Part shown: in pieces, positions 37,483 through 48,171 of the stretch
Layout of the letters: the number at the start of each line of letters is the position of its first letter
How positions within the stretch are numbered: position 1 is the stretch's first letter
From: Rhopalosiphum padi
Taxonomy: Eukaryota; Arthropoda; Insecta; Hemiptera; Aphididae
Reading direction: 5' to 3'
Assembly (NCBI RefSeq): GCF_020882245.1
Contig: NC_083598.1
Location: 48,769,858-48,833,857 of the forward strand
DNA length: 64,000 nucleotides
The notes under the pieces: model-generated
Told to the model about the DNA's origin: nothing
Seen by the model: only the letters and a program-made list of their open reading frames with translations
The model's database searches: none
Program-made: the position numbers and the translations under genes

Positions 37483-38458
37483 CAGAGCTGGATTAAGACC
37501 ATTTAGGCCTATAGGGATAGGTACTTATTTTTTCTTAACCCCCTTCCTTCAACACGTATCATAAATGATTCTAAACTGTTTATATTAATTCCTTTATTAT
37601 AAACAAAAAAATACAAATATAAACGATACATTTTATTAAAATAAATATAATTTATTTAGTGTAGTATAGGGTGACTATATATTATATTCATATTATGTGA
37701 CAAAAACAAGTACAAATATTTTTGACTCTAAAATAAAACCTCCAAAATTGTTTATTTCATGTTTCTTAATGATATTTTGAACCTATATGTGTATATGTGT
37801 ATTATATTGTGCAATACAAAAATAAAATACATGCCTCATGTTTATCGTTGATAACTATTCGTTGTCACTTCATGCTCGTTATACAAAAACTGTTGCTTAT
37901 AAGGTAAAAACCGTTATAGGCATAAATAATTTTTTAATAATTAATACTAATTATAACTACTGGCTCAATACAAAATAGTAAATGTATTGTTTTATTTTGT
38001 GTACACGTTTTTCCTTTACACACATATCAGTAAGTATAATAATATGGAGATAACATGATTAAAGCGGGACTATCTACTAAAAACAAGACAAAAAGCGTAC
38101 CGTTCGAAATTTGTCCGGGCAAGAAGATGTGATGCTCAAAAAAGGTACAATCCCGTTTTAACTGAGACATAATGTAATACAAATGATAAAAAAACATGTT
38201 ACATTGTTACAAAGTAAATGTACGTTTTCTAACTTTACAATAAGAGAACTCATTTATTAAATCAGAAGGTTAGAGTTTTTTTTAAATACTTTGTTTCTAA
38301 TGTAAGTATAATTAAGCATAATTGTCATACCTAGTATTTAAACGAGAAGAACTAATTGTAAACCTAAATTACTTACTTTTTGACTAGCTACAAAAATTAC
38401 TACACTAATATTCATAAAAAATAAATTAATATAGAGCTTAATGGTTAATCCGGCACTA
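37483..38458. mobile_element. hAT-superfamily element with a nested second element
   Basis: The left end CAGAGCTGGATTAAGACCAT (from 37483) is mirrored by the right end at 38435-38458, which reads TAGTGCCGGATTAACCATTAAG on the minus strand. The shared core is (C/T)AG(A/T)GCYGGATTAA followed by CCATT. The flanking 8-mers TCCTTACC (37475-37482) and TCCATAAC (38459-38466) agree at 6 of 8, compatible with a decayed hAT target duplication. The body has no transposase frame. A copy of the TAGGGTGAC family (about 37667-38180) sits inside, so this element inserted first. Confidence 0.7.
37667..38180. mobile_element. hAT-like element (TAGGGTGAC family), copy 2, nested
   Basis: It starts TAGGGTGACTAT like the copy at 9478. 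Its subterminal region (GCGGGACTATCTACTAAAAAC, CCGTTCGAAATTTGTCC, ACAATCCCGTTTTAA) corresponds to the same block of copy 1 (ACGGGACCATCATCTAAAAAC, CCCGTTCAAAATTT, ACAATTCCGTTTTAA). The last bases (GGTCGCCCTA in copy 1) are eroded here, so the right limit is approximate. Confidence 0.65.
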
Positions 38459-41400
38459 TCCATAACCATAATTTAATTTAGTGTATCATAGTCTATTTAT
38501 TTGTATCTCCTTTATTGTAAATTACATGTTGGGCAATATACATTATTTTAATATTAACATACCACTTATAAATAAGTTAATTGTTAATTTTAATTAAACA
38601 TAATATGTATATAACAGAAAAATATCAAAAATGTTTTTATAGAATCCATTTATTTTAATTCATTTTTATATTATTTCTAGTATAAGTTGCGTCATAGAGG
38701 AGGGAAAGACACAAGTTGTGAAATTGAATTTAATTGTGTAGCAAACCAAAACCACTATTCAGTATTCCCCTAAGGTGATTTTGTTATGTTTCTTGATTAG
38801 ATCTCACAATATAGGTTAAATAATTTATTGTTTCATCTCCAGGCATGGATTGTACCTGAAGGACCCATTTTACGCCCCAAAAGATTTTGGCTACGATCTT
38901 GCGAACTGAAAGAGTTGTTTTAAATTTCTTTGAATGTAATAAAGTTGTTTGTCACCTCTATAATGAGACTAGAGACTGTCTTTTGGTTTTATATCCAGGG
39001 GTGGAATGATAAACCTACAAGTTTTATCTCCGTCAAAATTAAATTTAAAAAAATCTTCATTTTTAGTTACCAATTGGAGAAATTTTCCAAGTCAGTGGTG
39101 AGGATATGATCTTAAGGCGCATTAGCAATTCATTTGGTATCCATCTTGCAAATTTTAGTTTAGTTACCATTATGTACTTGGCTTGATTTGAGGGTGCTAC
39201 ATTTCAATTATTTGACATATTATTTTAATAAAGAGAATACATATTTTGCTTTAGTTATATTTTTCAGTTACTTTAATAACCAATTTTTATTTATCTACTC
39301 ATAAATTTATATTATTTGTAATATTTGTATGCATTTAATTTATGGAAACGTCTTCGTCCAGTGAGAATATATGCAGGTAGGTATGACGTTACTAATTTTC
39401 GTACATTTATAATATAATTCTGTAATATTATGATAAATAATTTATATATATTAATATTTTTTTTAAACATAATTAATTTCAATTATAATGTATTTTAGAT
39501 AAAATGTATAGAAACGTCATATGTTCTGCGTGCAATGTAATTAAAACGTATTGTAACTCTGTCAAAACGCGTGTACGGTATTACGGTGTACGCGTGGTAT
39601 CATAAATTTAGTAACAGTTTTACAATAATTAATTAAAATCTTATAAACTTGAACTTCTGGGTTTCCTAATACGCTTGCGGTAGACACCATTACATAATAC
39701 TATACAAGTTTAAATATTCGCAGCATGTTTAAAATGATGCCACGCCACCACATAACAAACTAAATTATTAGGTATTCAATACGTCAAAACACAATAACAA
39801 CACTGTAACATATATGCAATGTATTTTAATACAGTGTGCACCTAAATAATAAAAATAAAATTTATATGTAAGTAGTTATTGTTGATTGGTGACTAATCTA
39901 AATAATCTTAAATTATTTATATAAGTTATTTACACACCGACATCACGAAATCAGTATAATGTTGAATTAGAAAAATGTGAATAATTAATTAATTTAATAA
40001 GTAGTTACTCGTTTTTGAATTATATCAAAAACGTCATACGATTTGTCACATCAGAATAAAATATTTTTTTTTATGTATAATAAGAAAATGAGAATTCCGA
40101 ATAATTGTCTTTTACATCAAATCGAATGAGATAAAACTATTTTATGCCGTTCATTTTTGTGGTTTGGACAGATTTATTGTCAATTATTATTATGTATCAC
40201 AAAAAAATGCAATTTAATAAAATACCTAATTATATCATTTTTCAGAACCTGAGATGAAGTACTTTTGAACTATTCGAGATTTTATTGAACATTTTTAAAT
40301 GTCACCAATAATTTCATATGGTCAGAAATATAATATAATGTAATTTACTAACCTGAGCGTCGAAGTACTTATTATACGCGTTCATGACTGACTGCACTCT
40401 ATAAAATATAACAATAAATTAGGTGTTTTGTTTTATTTTAATATCGGTTAATATGTTTTGATTCAAAATGAACAATAATAATCCTATACAATTAGCAGGT
40501 ATTAAGTAAATAAAATAATATCTGTCTGTTAACTATAATACACGTGAGTACTGTAGAAAATAATGTTGTATTTAGAAATGTTCGTGTTCTAAAAACAATG
40601 TTTGGAAGCCAGGAGAATCAGGAGATAGTAATATAGTATAGAGGTTATACCACGTTTATAACCATATGCAGCTATATAAGCGTCCATTATTTAGCGTGGT
40701 GAAAAATATAATTATTATGGGCTCGCCTAGCACAACGATTATATTAATAAATGATGCGTTAATATTTATAATTCACAAGTGGGATAAATAAAATTGTAAA
40801 ACGAAGAAACTAATATATTAAGATGTTGTTTTCTGGGAAAACCGGGCAACTATCAAAATAAATTTTACCATGGTTGAACTTCATTTTAATGTTTTATATT
40901 TTTATACATAATTTATAGATGTCAATATTTTGACAAGGTGTCGTTTAAACAAAATTTAATTGATACAAAATGGATAATTAAAAAAATTAATCCCATCAAT
41001 TAACAAAAACTCCGGTAATTATTTTCGGTTTCTTGGGTAAATATAATCAATATTAAAACTCAAAGTAATAGACACTAAAGTACATGTAATTTTTTTTAAA
41101 TCAAATTACTAATTAATAAGCTACATAAAGTAATATAGATTTTGTTATTTGTATTCCATCGCACTACCTACAAGTTTTTTCCACCAGTGGTTCAACAAAA
41201 TAGGGGGAGAGGGGTATTATGAATATCGACAAATTATCTATAAAGGTATTTACAGGTGTATTTATAACATCTAAGTATATCTAATATACTCTATACTGGA
41301 ACTTATAAGGTGTAATGTCTGGAATTAATACAAGTTATGTAACAATTGATATTACGTACAATTCGTAAGTAAACTCAAATTGGTAGTGGAGTAAACCCCT

Positions 41401-41485
41401 TGCCCAATACAAGTTGCACCACAGTATATGTGAATAACATACACAAATTAAACATATATTATAATTTCACCTACGCTGGCCTAGA
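38459..41485. other. Non-coding DNA; unidentified less AT-rich stretch near its start
   Basis: The part from about 38690 to 39220 is less AT-rich and has a texture unlike the surroundings (GGCATGGATTGTACCTGAAG, CCAGGGGTGGAATGATAAAC, GGTGAGGATATGATCTTAAG). Frames on the plus strand are broken by stops, so it may be an old pseudogene or transposon piece. The rest, 39230-41150, is AT-rich with no feature seen. Confidence 0.4.
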
Positions 41486-41683
41486 ATGGTCTGTCGCATG
41501 GAGCTCAAATTTATCATAATGCGACTGAAGACAGATAGAGGCGGTCCAGAATGTGTTCTTAGCGACAATTATAGTAGTTACGTTGTGGTTAAGTACAATG
41601 GACAATCAGAGGTCATTATGAAATGGAAGAAAAATACCAAACAATTTAAAAGCCATCTAAAATTTCACAAAAATATCCAATGA
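41486..41683 (+). other. Unrecognised 65-codon frame ahead of a long A tract
   Basis: An ATG-started frame of 65 codons with mixed, protein-like composition (LKTDRGGPECVLSDNYSSYV, VVKYNGQSEVIMKWKKN) ends 56 bp before a run of 22 A at 41740-41761. A protein-like frame followed by an A tract is what a retroposed transcript end looks like. I recognise no family, no AATAAA signal is evident just upstream, and no target duplication is clear. A chance frame next to a simple repeat remains possible. Confidence 0.3.
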
Positions 41684-41739
41684 ATCACGCTCAAAACTTG
41701 AAGAAATGGGAATTTTCTTTCACCATACTAAGCACTATT

Positions 41740-41761
41740 AAAAAAAAAAAAAAAAAAAAAA
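41740..41761 (+). repeat. Poly(A) tract, 22 bases
   Basis: The longest homopolymer in the window, between the 65-codon frame and the inverted-repeat element at 41783. Confidence 0.85.
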
Positions 41762-41782
41762 CATAAGTATCTAACACCCAAG

Positions 41783-42097
41783 TATACCATTGTTCCGTGA
41801 GAATTTACCCATTGCGATATCTCCTGCAATATTGGAGATATCATAAGTTTGGTTATTTTTTTTTTATGAGACTCACAGGGATAAGGACTACAAGTACCTA
41901 TTTCATATTTTAATTTAATATATTAGTAAAAAAATTCAAAATTATTTTTTAATTAGTTATTTAGAAAAAAAATCAGAGATAGCTATTTGGTAGAATTAAT
42001 TTTTTGAAAATGTTGAGGTTTCAAAATTGTACTTAAAATAAATAAAATTATGATATCTCCATTATTTCAGGAGTTATCGCAATGACACCCTGTATAG
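41783..42097. mobile_element. MITE with palindromic arms (TATACAGGGTG-type ends)
   Basis: The arms 41810-41846 and 42049-42085 are inverted copies over 37 bp with 3 mismatches (CATTGCGATATCTCCTGCAA start). The right end runs out to ACACCCTGTATA (42086-42097), and the left end has the eroded counterpart TATACCATTGTTCC (from 41783). Each arm is also nearly self-palindromic: GATATCTCC and GGAGATATC flank a nine-base centre. The interior is AT-rich without a frame. The TATACAGGG terminus resembles that of the 291-1007 family, which suggests a related transposase. Confidence 0.75.
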
Positions 42098-42689
42098 GTA
42101 TTTATTTTTAAAATATGTATCACAAATATCTTACTAGGTACTTCGACAACTGAAATTCATCTATTTCAAGTAATGAAAGCAAATGTTTTTTTGTTATTTT
42201 TGGCGATCGGTGGTGGTACAATAACGTGGGAACCTTTCATCGTAGAGAAAAATACGTAAAAGTATAAAAACGATGCCATATAATATCAATACGTGAATAT
42301 ATACGTACCTACTCAGCTATACTCTCTTTTATATTATTATTCTCTACGTTTCTTTGCGTTCGACAAAAAGATTTTCTATAGGTAGCACCTATTTTAACGA
42401 AATTTATTGTTATTCAGAAAATGTTTCTTTTGTGCTTATCGTAAAATTCGGATTTGAGTAAAAATTTTATAACGGTTTAATAAAATAATGATTAAAATAT
42501 TTAAGTATTCTCATTTACTACTGTAATCTTTTGTTAGCCCCTTATAATATTTTGTTGGTTGAATGTTAATATAATTTAAATAATAATAAAAATAAATCAT
42601 TGTTATTAAAAAAATTATGTTGTAGATTATGGTACATATTATAATAGGATATAAAAATCTAATACAAAAAGTTAGCTTTTTTTTGTCAA
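42098..42689. other. AT-rich non-coding DNA
   Basis: Nothing supportable seen. Confidence 0.55.
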
Positions 42690-43270
42690 TGACATATTAT
42701 TATATACGAAAAACGATTCTTAGCGTAAACCAGCTATGATCCTATGTATATCATCAAATATATTTATAATATGTTTTTTGTCTGATACATGTATTAAAGT
42801 CAGTTATTTTACTTTAAGTGTTACAGCAGTTTGATAAAATTGTGTCCGAAAATATTGTATTTATTATATTATTAGTATTTAATTATTATAATAATATATA
42901 TGGATACCATATAATTTCAACTTAAACAACTCAAATTTTAATAACATCTTTCTGTTAATACTGTAAATCAGTAAAAATAAAAACAAAAATAATATCATAG
43001 CATAAATAGATAATAATGATAACATACTAAAAGAAATAAAAATGTCATTGCGTATAATAAAATGTATAATAATATATCATACGTAAAGGTTTTGAGTTGC
43101 CACGAATAATGTTTTTAAATAATAATACAAACTAATGAACATTGTTATTTATCGTTTAAATAAGTAATTTCGTCCAAATTTGAATTTAAAATAATAATAA
43201 AAAAATAAATGTTTTCATTTATTTTTAGATTTTATGGTGGCAGTATGAATTACTTATGAAGAATCTTACA
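42690..43270 (+). repeat. Dispersed repeat, GATTCTGAGCG family, copy 3
   Basis: AATGACATATTATTATATAC then GAAAAACGATTCTTAGCG (to 42726) matches copy 2. GTTATTTTACTTTAAGTGTT and ATATTATTAGTATTTAATTA (42805-42890) match copy 1 at 2728-2790. GGCAGTATGAATTACTTATG and AGAATCTTA (43239-43268) match its end. The three copies are well diverged, so the family is old. No frame. Confidence 0.7.
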
Positions 43271-46200
43271 AAAATACTCATGTGACAACATACATGTATC
43301 TTTGATGACAAAATAAGAACTTTGTTGTATGTATATATGTATAGGTAGGTATCATGTCATATTGTTGACGATATTGCGCCGGCTGAGTTATGCACAGCAG
43401 TGGACCATAATTTTCCACACGTGTGATTATAACACAATATCATATACCGTCTATATATATATATGAATATAATAATATAATATGATATTATCATACGGAC
43501 AATATTATATTCTATTAAATATAACGCGATTGGTTAGGTATAGCCATTAAGGAACTGAATATCGTAATAATCCATTATTATAGATTTATAAAGGCATAGA
43601 GTATCATTTATATAACATTATGAATCACTATTATTTGTCTAAGTTAGCTTACATCGCGCGTGTGTACATGTATCCTCCAAAAACACACATATACATACTT
43701 AATATTTATAATGTACATTTCGAGTTCATTTATAATAATATAACATTTAATAACTGTTATAAACTGTTCATATAACATAATATTAAACTATATTGCTATA
43801 ATGAACTGATATTTGTCTACCAATCGATAAAATATGATTGCATGTTAAATATATACATAATTATAATATATTATATATAATTCAAACGTTGTATAATAAA
43901 TTTTTCCAATATTTAAGGAATACAATATTTTAATTTTAGAGTAATGACGTTTAAAATTTCCTAAATATTAATAAATAATAAATAGGTTATATGTATAGGT
44001 AAAAATATAAATATATATGCACACGTCATTACTTGTAATGTTGATCATTTTTTTCACAAACGGATTGTTAATTTACTATATCTTTTATTATACATACACG
44101 AGGTGTATTTCCAAATTTTTTTTTGAAAATCATTTACAATGAAGCTGAATTTTATACAAGTATCTATAGTTAATCTGTTGCAAGTATTTTAAGTATGGAT
44201 AAATGGAATAGGTGGCACAGTGCGGCACCTCTAAAATTGACAGTTCACTATTTAATTCATGATTATTTTATGACTAATTAATTACACGTTTGAAGTTTGA
44301 TTTTTATAATATATTGAAATGTTCTGAAAAACATCTCTAGGAATATGCAATTAAAAAAAAAATATGTACGGTATCATTTAAAAAAGTGAAACTTAAAATG
44401 TTAAAATGATAAAATATAATATTATTATATGACGTTATTTTATAATACATACATTTATTTACATATATTTTTAATAATTTACACGTATTATGACGTATAT
44501 TGGTACTTATTACCAAGCCATAAATATAATTATATTCACACATTTTGAAATTTGTAATGTTCATTTCCTTTATTTTGAGTGCATGAGTGCATGCATATTT
44601 CATGTTTTACTGTGTTTATTGAATTCATAGTCATAGTTATAGTGTGTATATATATATTATTGTATTCGGGAACAAATGATTTATCACCGAAACTCCGAGT
44701 TCAGTATTTGCGCAATGATTACTGTTAATAATGAATAGAGTATAATATACGTGTATAAGTGCCTGAATATACGCATATACATATTATATTATACATAACG
44801 AGTTCGCGGTGGACGTGTATATACACACACACGTCATGCTCCTCCAGCTAGATACCTGAGCTGCGTTTGTGGGTCTGTGTATTCAATAAGTCTGGGGCCG
44901 ATTCCCAACTTTGATACCATTTAGAACCGAGCTTATATACGTAGTTGCTGCATTGGCGTTAGTAAGTATTTACCGCCCAGGTCCGATCGTTAATTAAATA
45001 ATATATAATATCTATACCATGATATAATTATATAATATCACGCGGACAAGGCATCGTATTCGGGCTCAAAACACGCGGCGTCGTAGTTAAGATATTATAT
45101 TATTATGAAGAAAATGTGGCCCAGAGACGATAAAAACTTAATAATATAAAAACAAATAATCAACGTTCTGATGGGTGACAAATTCGCGTAAAAGTAGTGA
45201 TATATTATATTATAATATTGGTTTGAAATCTTGGTGAACGTAACGGTTGTTGTTATTATTACTTATATTTATATCTTTCATACAAAGTTTTAATAATTTT
45301 TTAATGGCAATATCTCTATTTTTGATTTCATAACCTGATAATATAATATATACTATTGAAAAATGTTAGTGTGTTTTATTTTCTATTTTACTTCTAATTG
45401 ACAAATCGATAAATACGCAAATGTTAGCCATTTAAAACGAATCGCTCCGTTTATATAATAAGTATTATTTTATACATTATAGTACGATAAATATTCTTGT
45501 ATACACTTACTTGTGTACGGTACCTATGTATTAATTTAATATTATTATGTTAAAGAAAGCACGCAACGTTTACGCTTGATTTATGATTATGAAGAGCACT
45601 TTTATTGCCAAAAACTTGTTGGGGTTTTTCGCTGATATTTCGGCTTTTGTACAAAAAATAAAATCTCTACCTGAGCGAGTAGATAGATATGTGTATATTG
45701 GCTGTTAACAAAAAAAAAATCATCTCGTGACAGCACTATTATATATACGATGGGATGCGACCGAAGACGAATGCCGACGATTGTGCTACACTATACCTAC
45801 CATTTTTTTTTATTTATTATTAACGTCATTATCATTGTCATCATTATCATCGTAGTCGTCACCATCGTCATCGTTATTCCCGTGCCGCTCCGTTCAGCAC
45901 TTCTCCTCTCGTTGCGTCACCTATAACACGGGGTACCAACCCTATATACATAGTATAATACCCATCTCATGATCCGGGTCGTTCTCTTATTGTTCTGGTC
46001 TATACATACACGCGTCAACACTATAATATGCGCACGATATGTTATATATATATATATAATATACATAAACATATATTATATTATATTGTTATACTCTCTG
46101 CACATTCAAATTAAGCTTGTGACCATCAAGCCAATGTTCTGCCGCCGTAATACCACCCAAACGGCTTGATACGTTAGTCCAGTGGCGTTTTCGCACACGC

Positions 46201-46892
46201 CAATGTACACCGCCAACCCATTCGTTCGAAACGTATCATTATCTTATCTCCCATATACTAAGTATACTCGGTCATTTGGCATTCAACATCTAAGTTTTCT
46301 TTTATCCACATTTTTTTTTTCACTTCTGCAACAACGACGTTCGTAATCAGAACATTTTTTTCTTTACCGAACAGTAGGTGAACAATTTTAAAATGTTCAC
46401 TAGTTAGTTCTTGTTTCTTGTCCTAGTTTCTGGTTTCGACAATAAACCAGTGCATAAATATGTTGGGGAGGAGGGTAATAATCGTTCACGTGACTTTAAA
46501 CATTGTTTACTATTATTTTAATTTCTCGTGTATCTAATTGCGAACAACATAACGTAGATATGATAATATATTATAGTAACTATTTAGAAAAAAAGTCAAT
46601 ATCGTTTATTTTGTGTTATAATATCATTTATCATTATTAAGTCGCATTATTGCGATAAAGATAGCAGGTTCATTTGTATTTAGTCTCTTATCTGCGCTTT
46701 TACTTTCTTGTGTGAAATCCATTAACAATTTTTTTTTTAACATAAAATGCTCGAACTGTGAAAATTGTTTATATTTTTCCTAAGTCATTCTCAGAGAATT
46801 ATTAGCATTCAGAAAGTTGATTGTATACGCCAAGAATAAGTGGTGACATGTTAAGTGTAAAACAAGTAAGATTAGTCATTAATAACACAAAT
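43271..46892. other. Non-coding DNA with two CpG-richer patches
   Basis: 43271-44780 is AT-rich; GGTGGCACAGTGCGGCACC at 44211-44229 is a near-palindrome. 44800-45080 is CpG-richer with no frame. 45700-46450 is also CpG-richer; it contains a degenerate GTC/ATC run (45825-45875), a TA run near 46044 and short frames of no recognisable family. The latter could be promoter-proximal DNA of an unseen gene. Confidence 0.4.
45825..45875. repeat. Degenerate (ATC/GTC)n trinucleotide repeat
   Basis: About 50 bp of CAT/CGT-phase triplets (TCATTATCATCGTAGTCGTC and similar). On the minus strand it would encode Asp/Asn, but that frame is closed by a TGA just upstream, so I treat it as a simple repeat. Confidence 0.6.
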
Positions 46893-47347
46893 ATGGAGGA
46901 AGAAAACACTTTAGCTCTGGCGATAAATTATCAGATTTAGTGAACTAGTAAAATTTATTAGTAGTCAATTTCATGCGTTCTCAAAACAACTATTGAATGT
47001 TTTAAATTAATCTGTAATATAATTTAAAGAATAAAATAATATTTTAAAAGAACAAATTTAAACTATTCTCGAAGTCAACTTTTTATCTAGGAAAGTCAAT
47101 TTATTGGAAAAAAAAACAATAAAAACGTAGAGATAATAATTAGGAAGCTGAAACAAAAAAAAAGAGAATTGTGTAGAAATGCTAGAATTTATTGCAGCTG
47201 GACAAGGTATATTTGTCAGTTATGAAGATATTTCGCATGAAATCTAAAATAAATAATAAATTTAACAACATTAAAGTTGAAATAAACTCTTTGAAAAGTA
47301 TAAAGAACTTTATAGAATATGCATAAATGGAAAAAATAATCATCTAG
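46893..47347 (+). other. Possible ORF1 remnant upstream of the LINE endonuclease
   Basis: A short frame starts ATGGAGGAAGAAAACAC at 46893 (MEEENTLALAINYQI, then stop). Around 47098-47200 is a Lys-rich frame (VEIIIRKLKQKKRELCRNAR) with the feel of a coiled-coil ORF1 product. Both are short and I cannot align them to a family. The call depends on their position just upstream of the better-supported endonuclease pieces. Confidence 0.2.
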
Positions 47348-47851
47348 AAACTAAATGAAAACGGAGGAAATAAAATTGTTTTATCAACATCGGTCAAAAA
47401 AGAACTCACGTCATTCGACAGGTTGTACTTTTCAACATTTAAAAGAAACTAAAATTATAGCGAAATAAAATTATATTGTTGCTTATTTAAATGTTGATTT
47501 TATTGAATATAGACTACGGAAAATATTTTAAATTAAAACTGATCATGATAATACTCGTGTAAAGATTTTTTGTATATATAGATCATCTTCAAGTGATAGT
47601 TATAAGTTTTTGACCACTTTTGTTGGAATTACAGATAATGAAAAATATGTTAACTGCAATCTTATTATAACTGGTGATATGAATATAAATATTTTAGGAA
47701 ATATTGAAGTTTTCAAAATATGGTTTTGTGTCATGTATATTGTATAACATAATTATTACGTGAATTCAATTTAATACACATCGTTGTAAAATCAATAAAT
47801 TCATCGTTTCGCTCAAAATCTAAAACATATTATGACAAATATTATTTATGA
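47348..47851 (+). pseudogene. Non-LTR retrotransposon ORF2, endonuclease domain remnant
   Basis: Three consecutive open pieces in two frames read like the endonuclease/exonuclease/phosphatase fold of LINE ORF2 proteins, in the right order. Piece one (47348-47449) has NGGNKIVLSTSVKKEL, matching the usual GGGV-I-V strand. Piece two (47532-47744) has RVKIFCIYRSSSSDSYKFL, matching the VxIxxxYRPP region, then CNLIITGDMNINIL, matching the catalytic GDFNI motif with Phe changed to Met. Piece three (47756-47848) has LREFNLIHIV and RSKSKTYYD, where TR...SKTLID is expected. Stops and frame changes between pieces show it is dead. It is not a complete element, and the clade (Jockey, CR1, RTE or other) cannot be set from this. 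Confidence 0.65.
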
Positions 47852-48018
47852 ATTGTTCCAATGATGAAATATTGAAATTACGTACACACTATCTTTTAAA
47901 TTGTATAAACTAAATTCCTTTCTTCCTATACTCGTATTGTATTAAGCCCACTGCAATTACATCACAGACAAATATCAAAAGTCTACTTAAGCAAAAATTA
48001 TCTACAAGGGTTCACTGA

Positions 48019-48171
48019 AGTAAATTAAAAATATTAAATGTATTGTCAATTAAAAGTTTATTTAAAAAAATAGCGATTACATGGATAGTACAATACAATA
48101 CTTTACCATTGTACCTTAGTAGAATGAAAAAAGAAAATTTAAAGCGTATGATAAGTAAGCGAATTAGATAA
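48019..48171 (+). pseudogene. Probable C-terminal end of the same LINE ORF2
   Basis: A 50-codon open piece ends SLFKKIAITWIVQYNTLPLY, then LSRMKKENLKRMISKRIR and a stop. It resembles the C-terminus of many LINE ORF2 proteins, where a (W/Y)N-LP motif is followed by LR...FK..L. Only about 170 bp separate it from the endonuclease pieces, so the reverse-transcriptase domain (normally well over 1 kb) is missing, presumably by internal deletion. A short run containing AATAAA-like text follows near 48239. The match is by motif only. Confidence 0.35.

Noticed and set aside
44894..44908. GGCCGATTCCC, tRNA B-box-like
   Set aside because: No A box at the right distance and no cloverleaf could be drawn.
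45825..45875. Asp/Asn-rich minus-strand coding run
   Set aside because: The frame is closed by a TGA just upstream and the text is a degenerate trinucleotide repeat.
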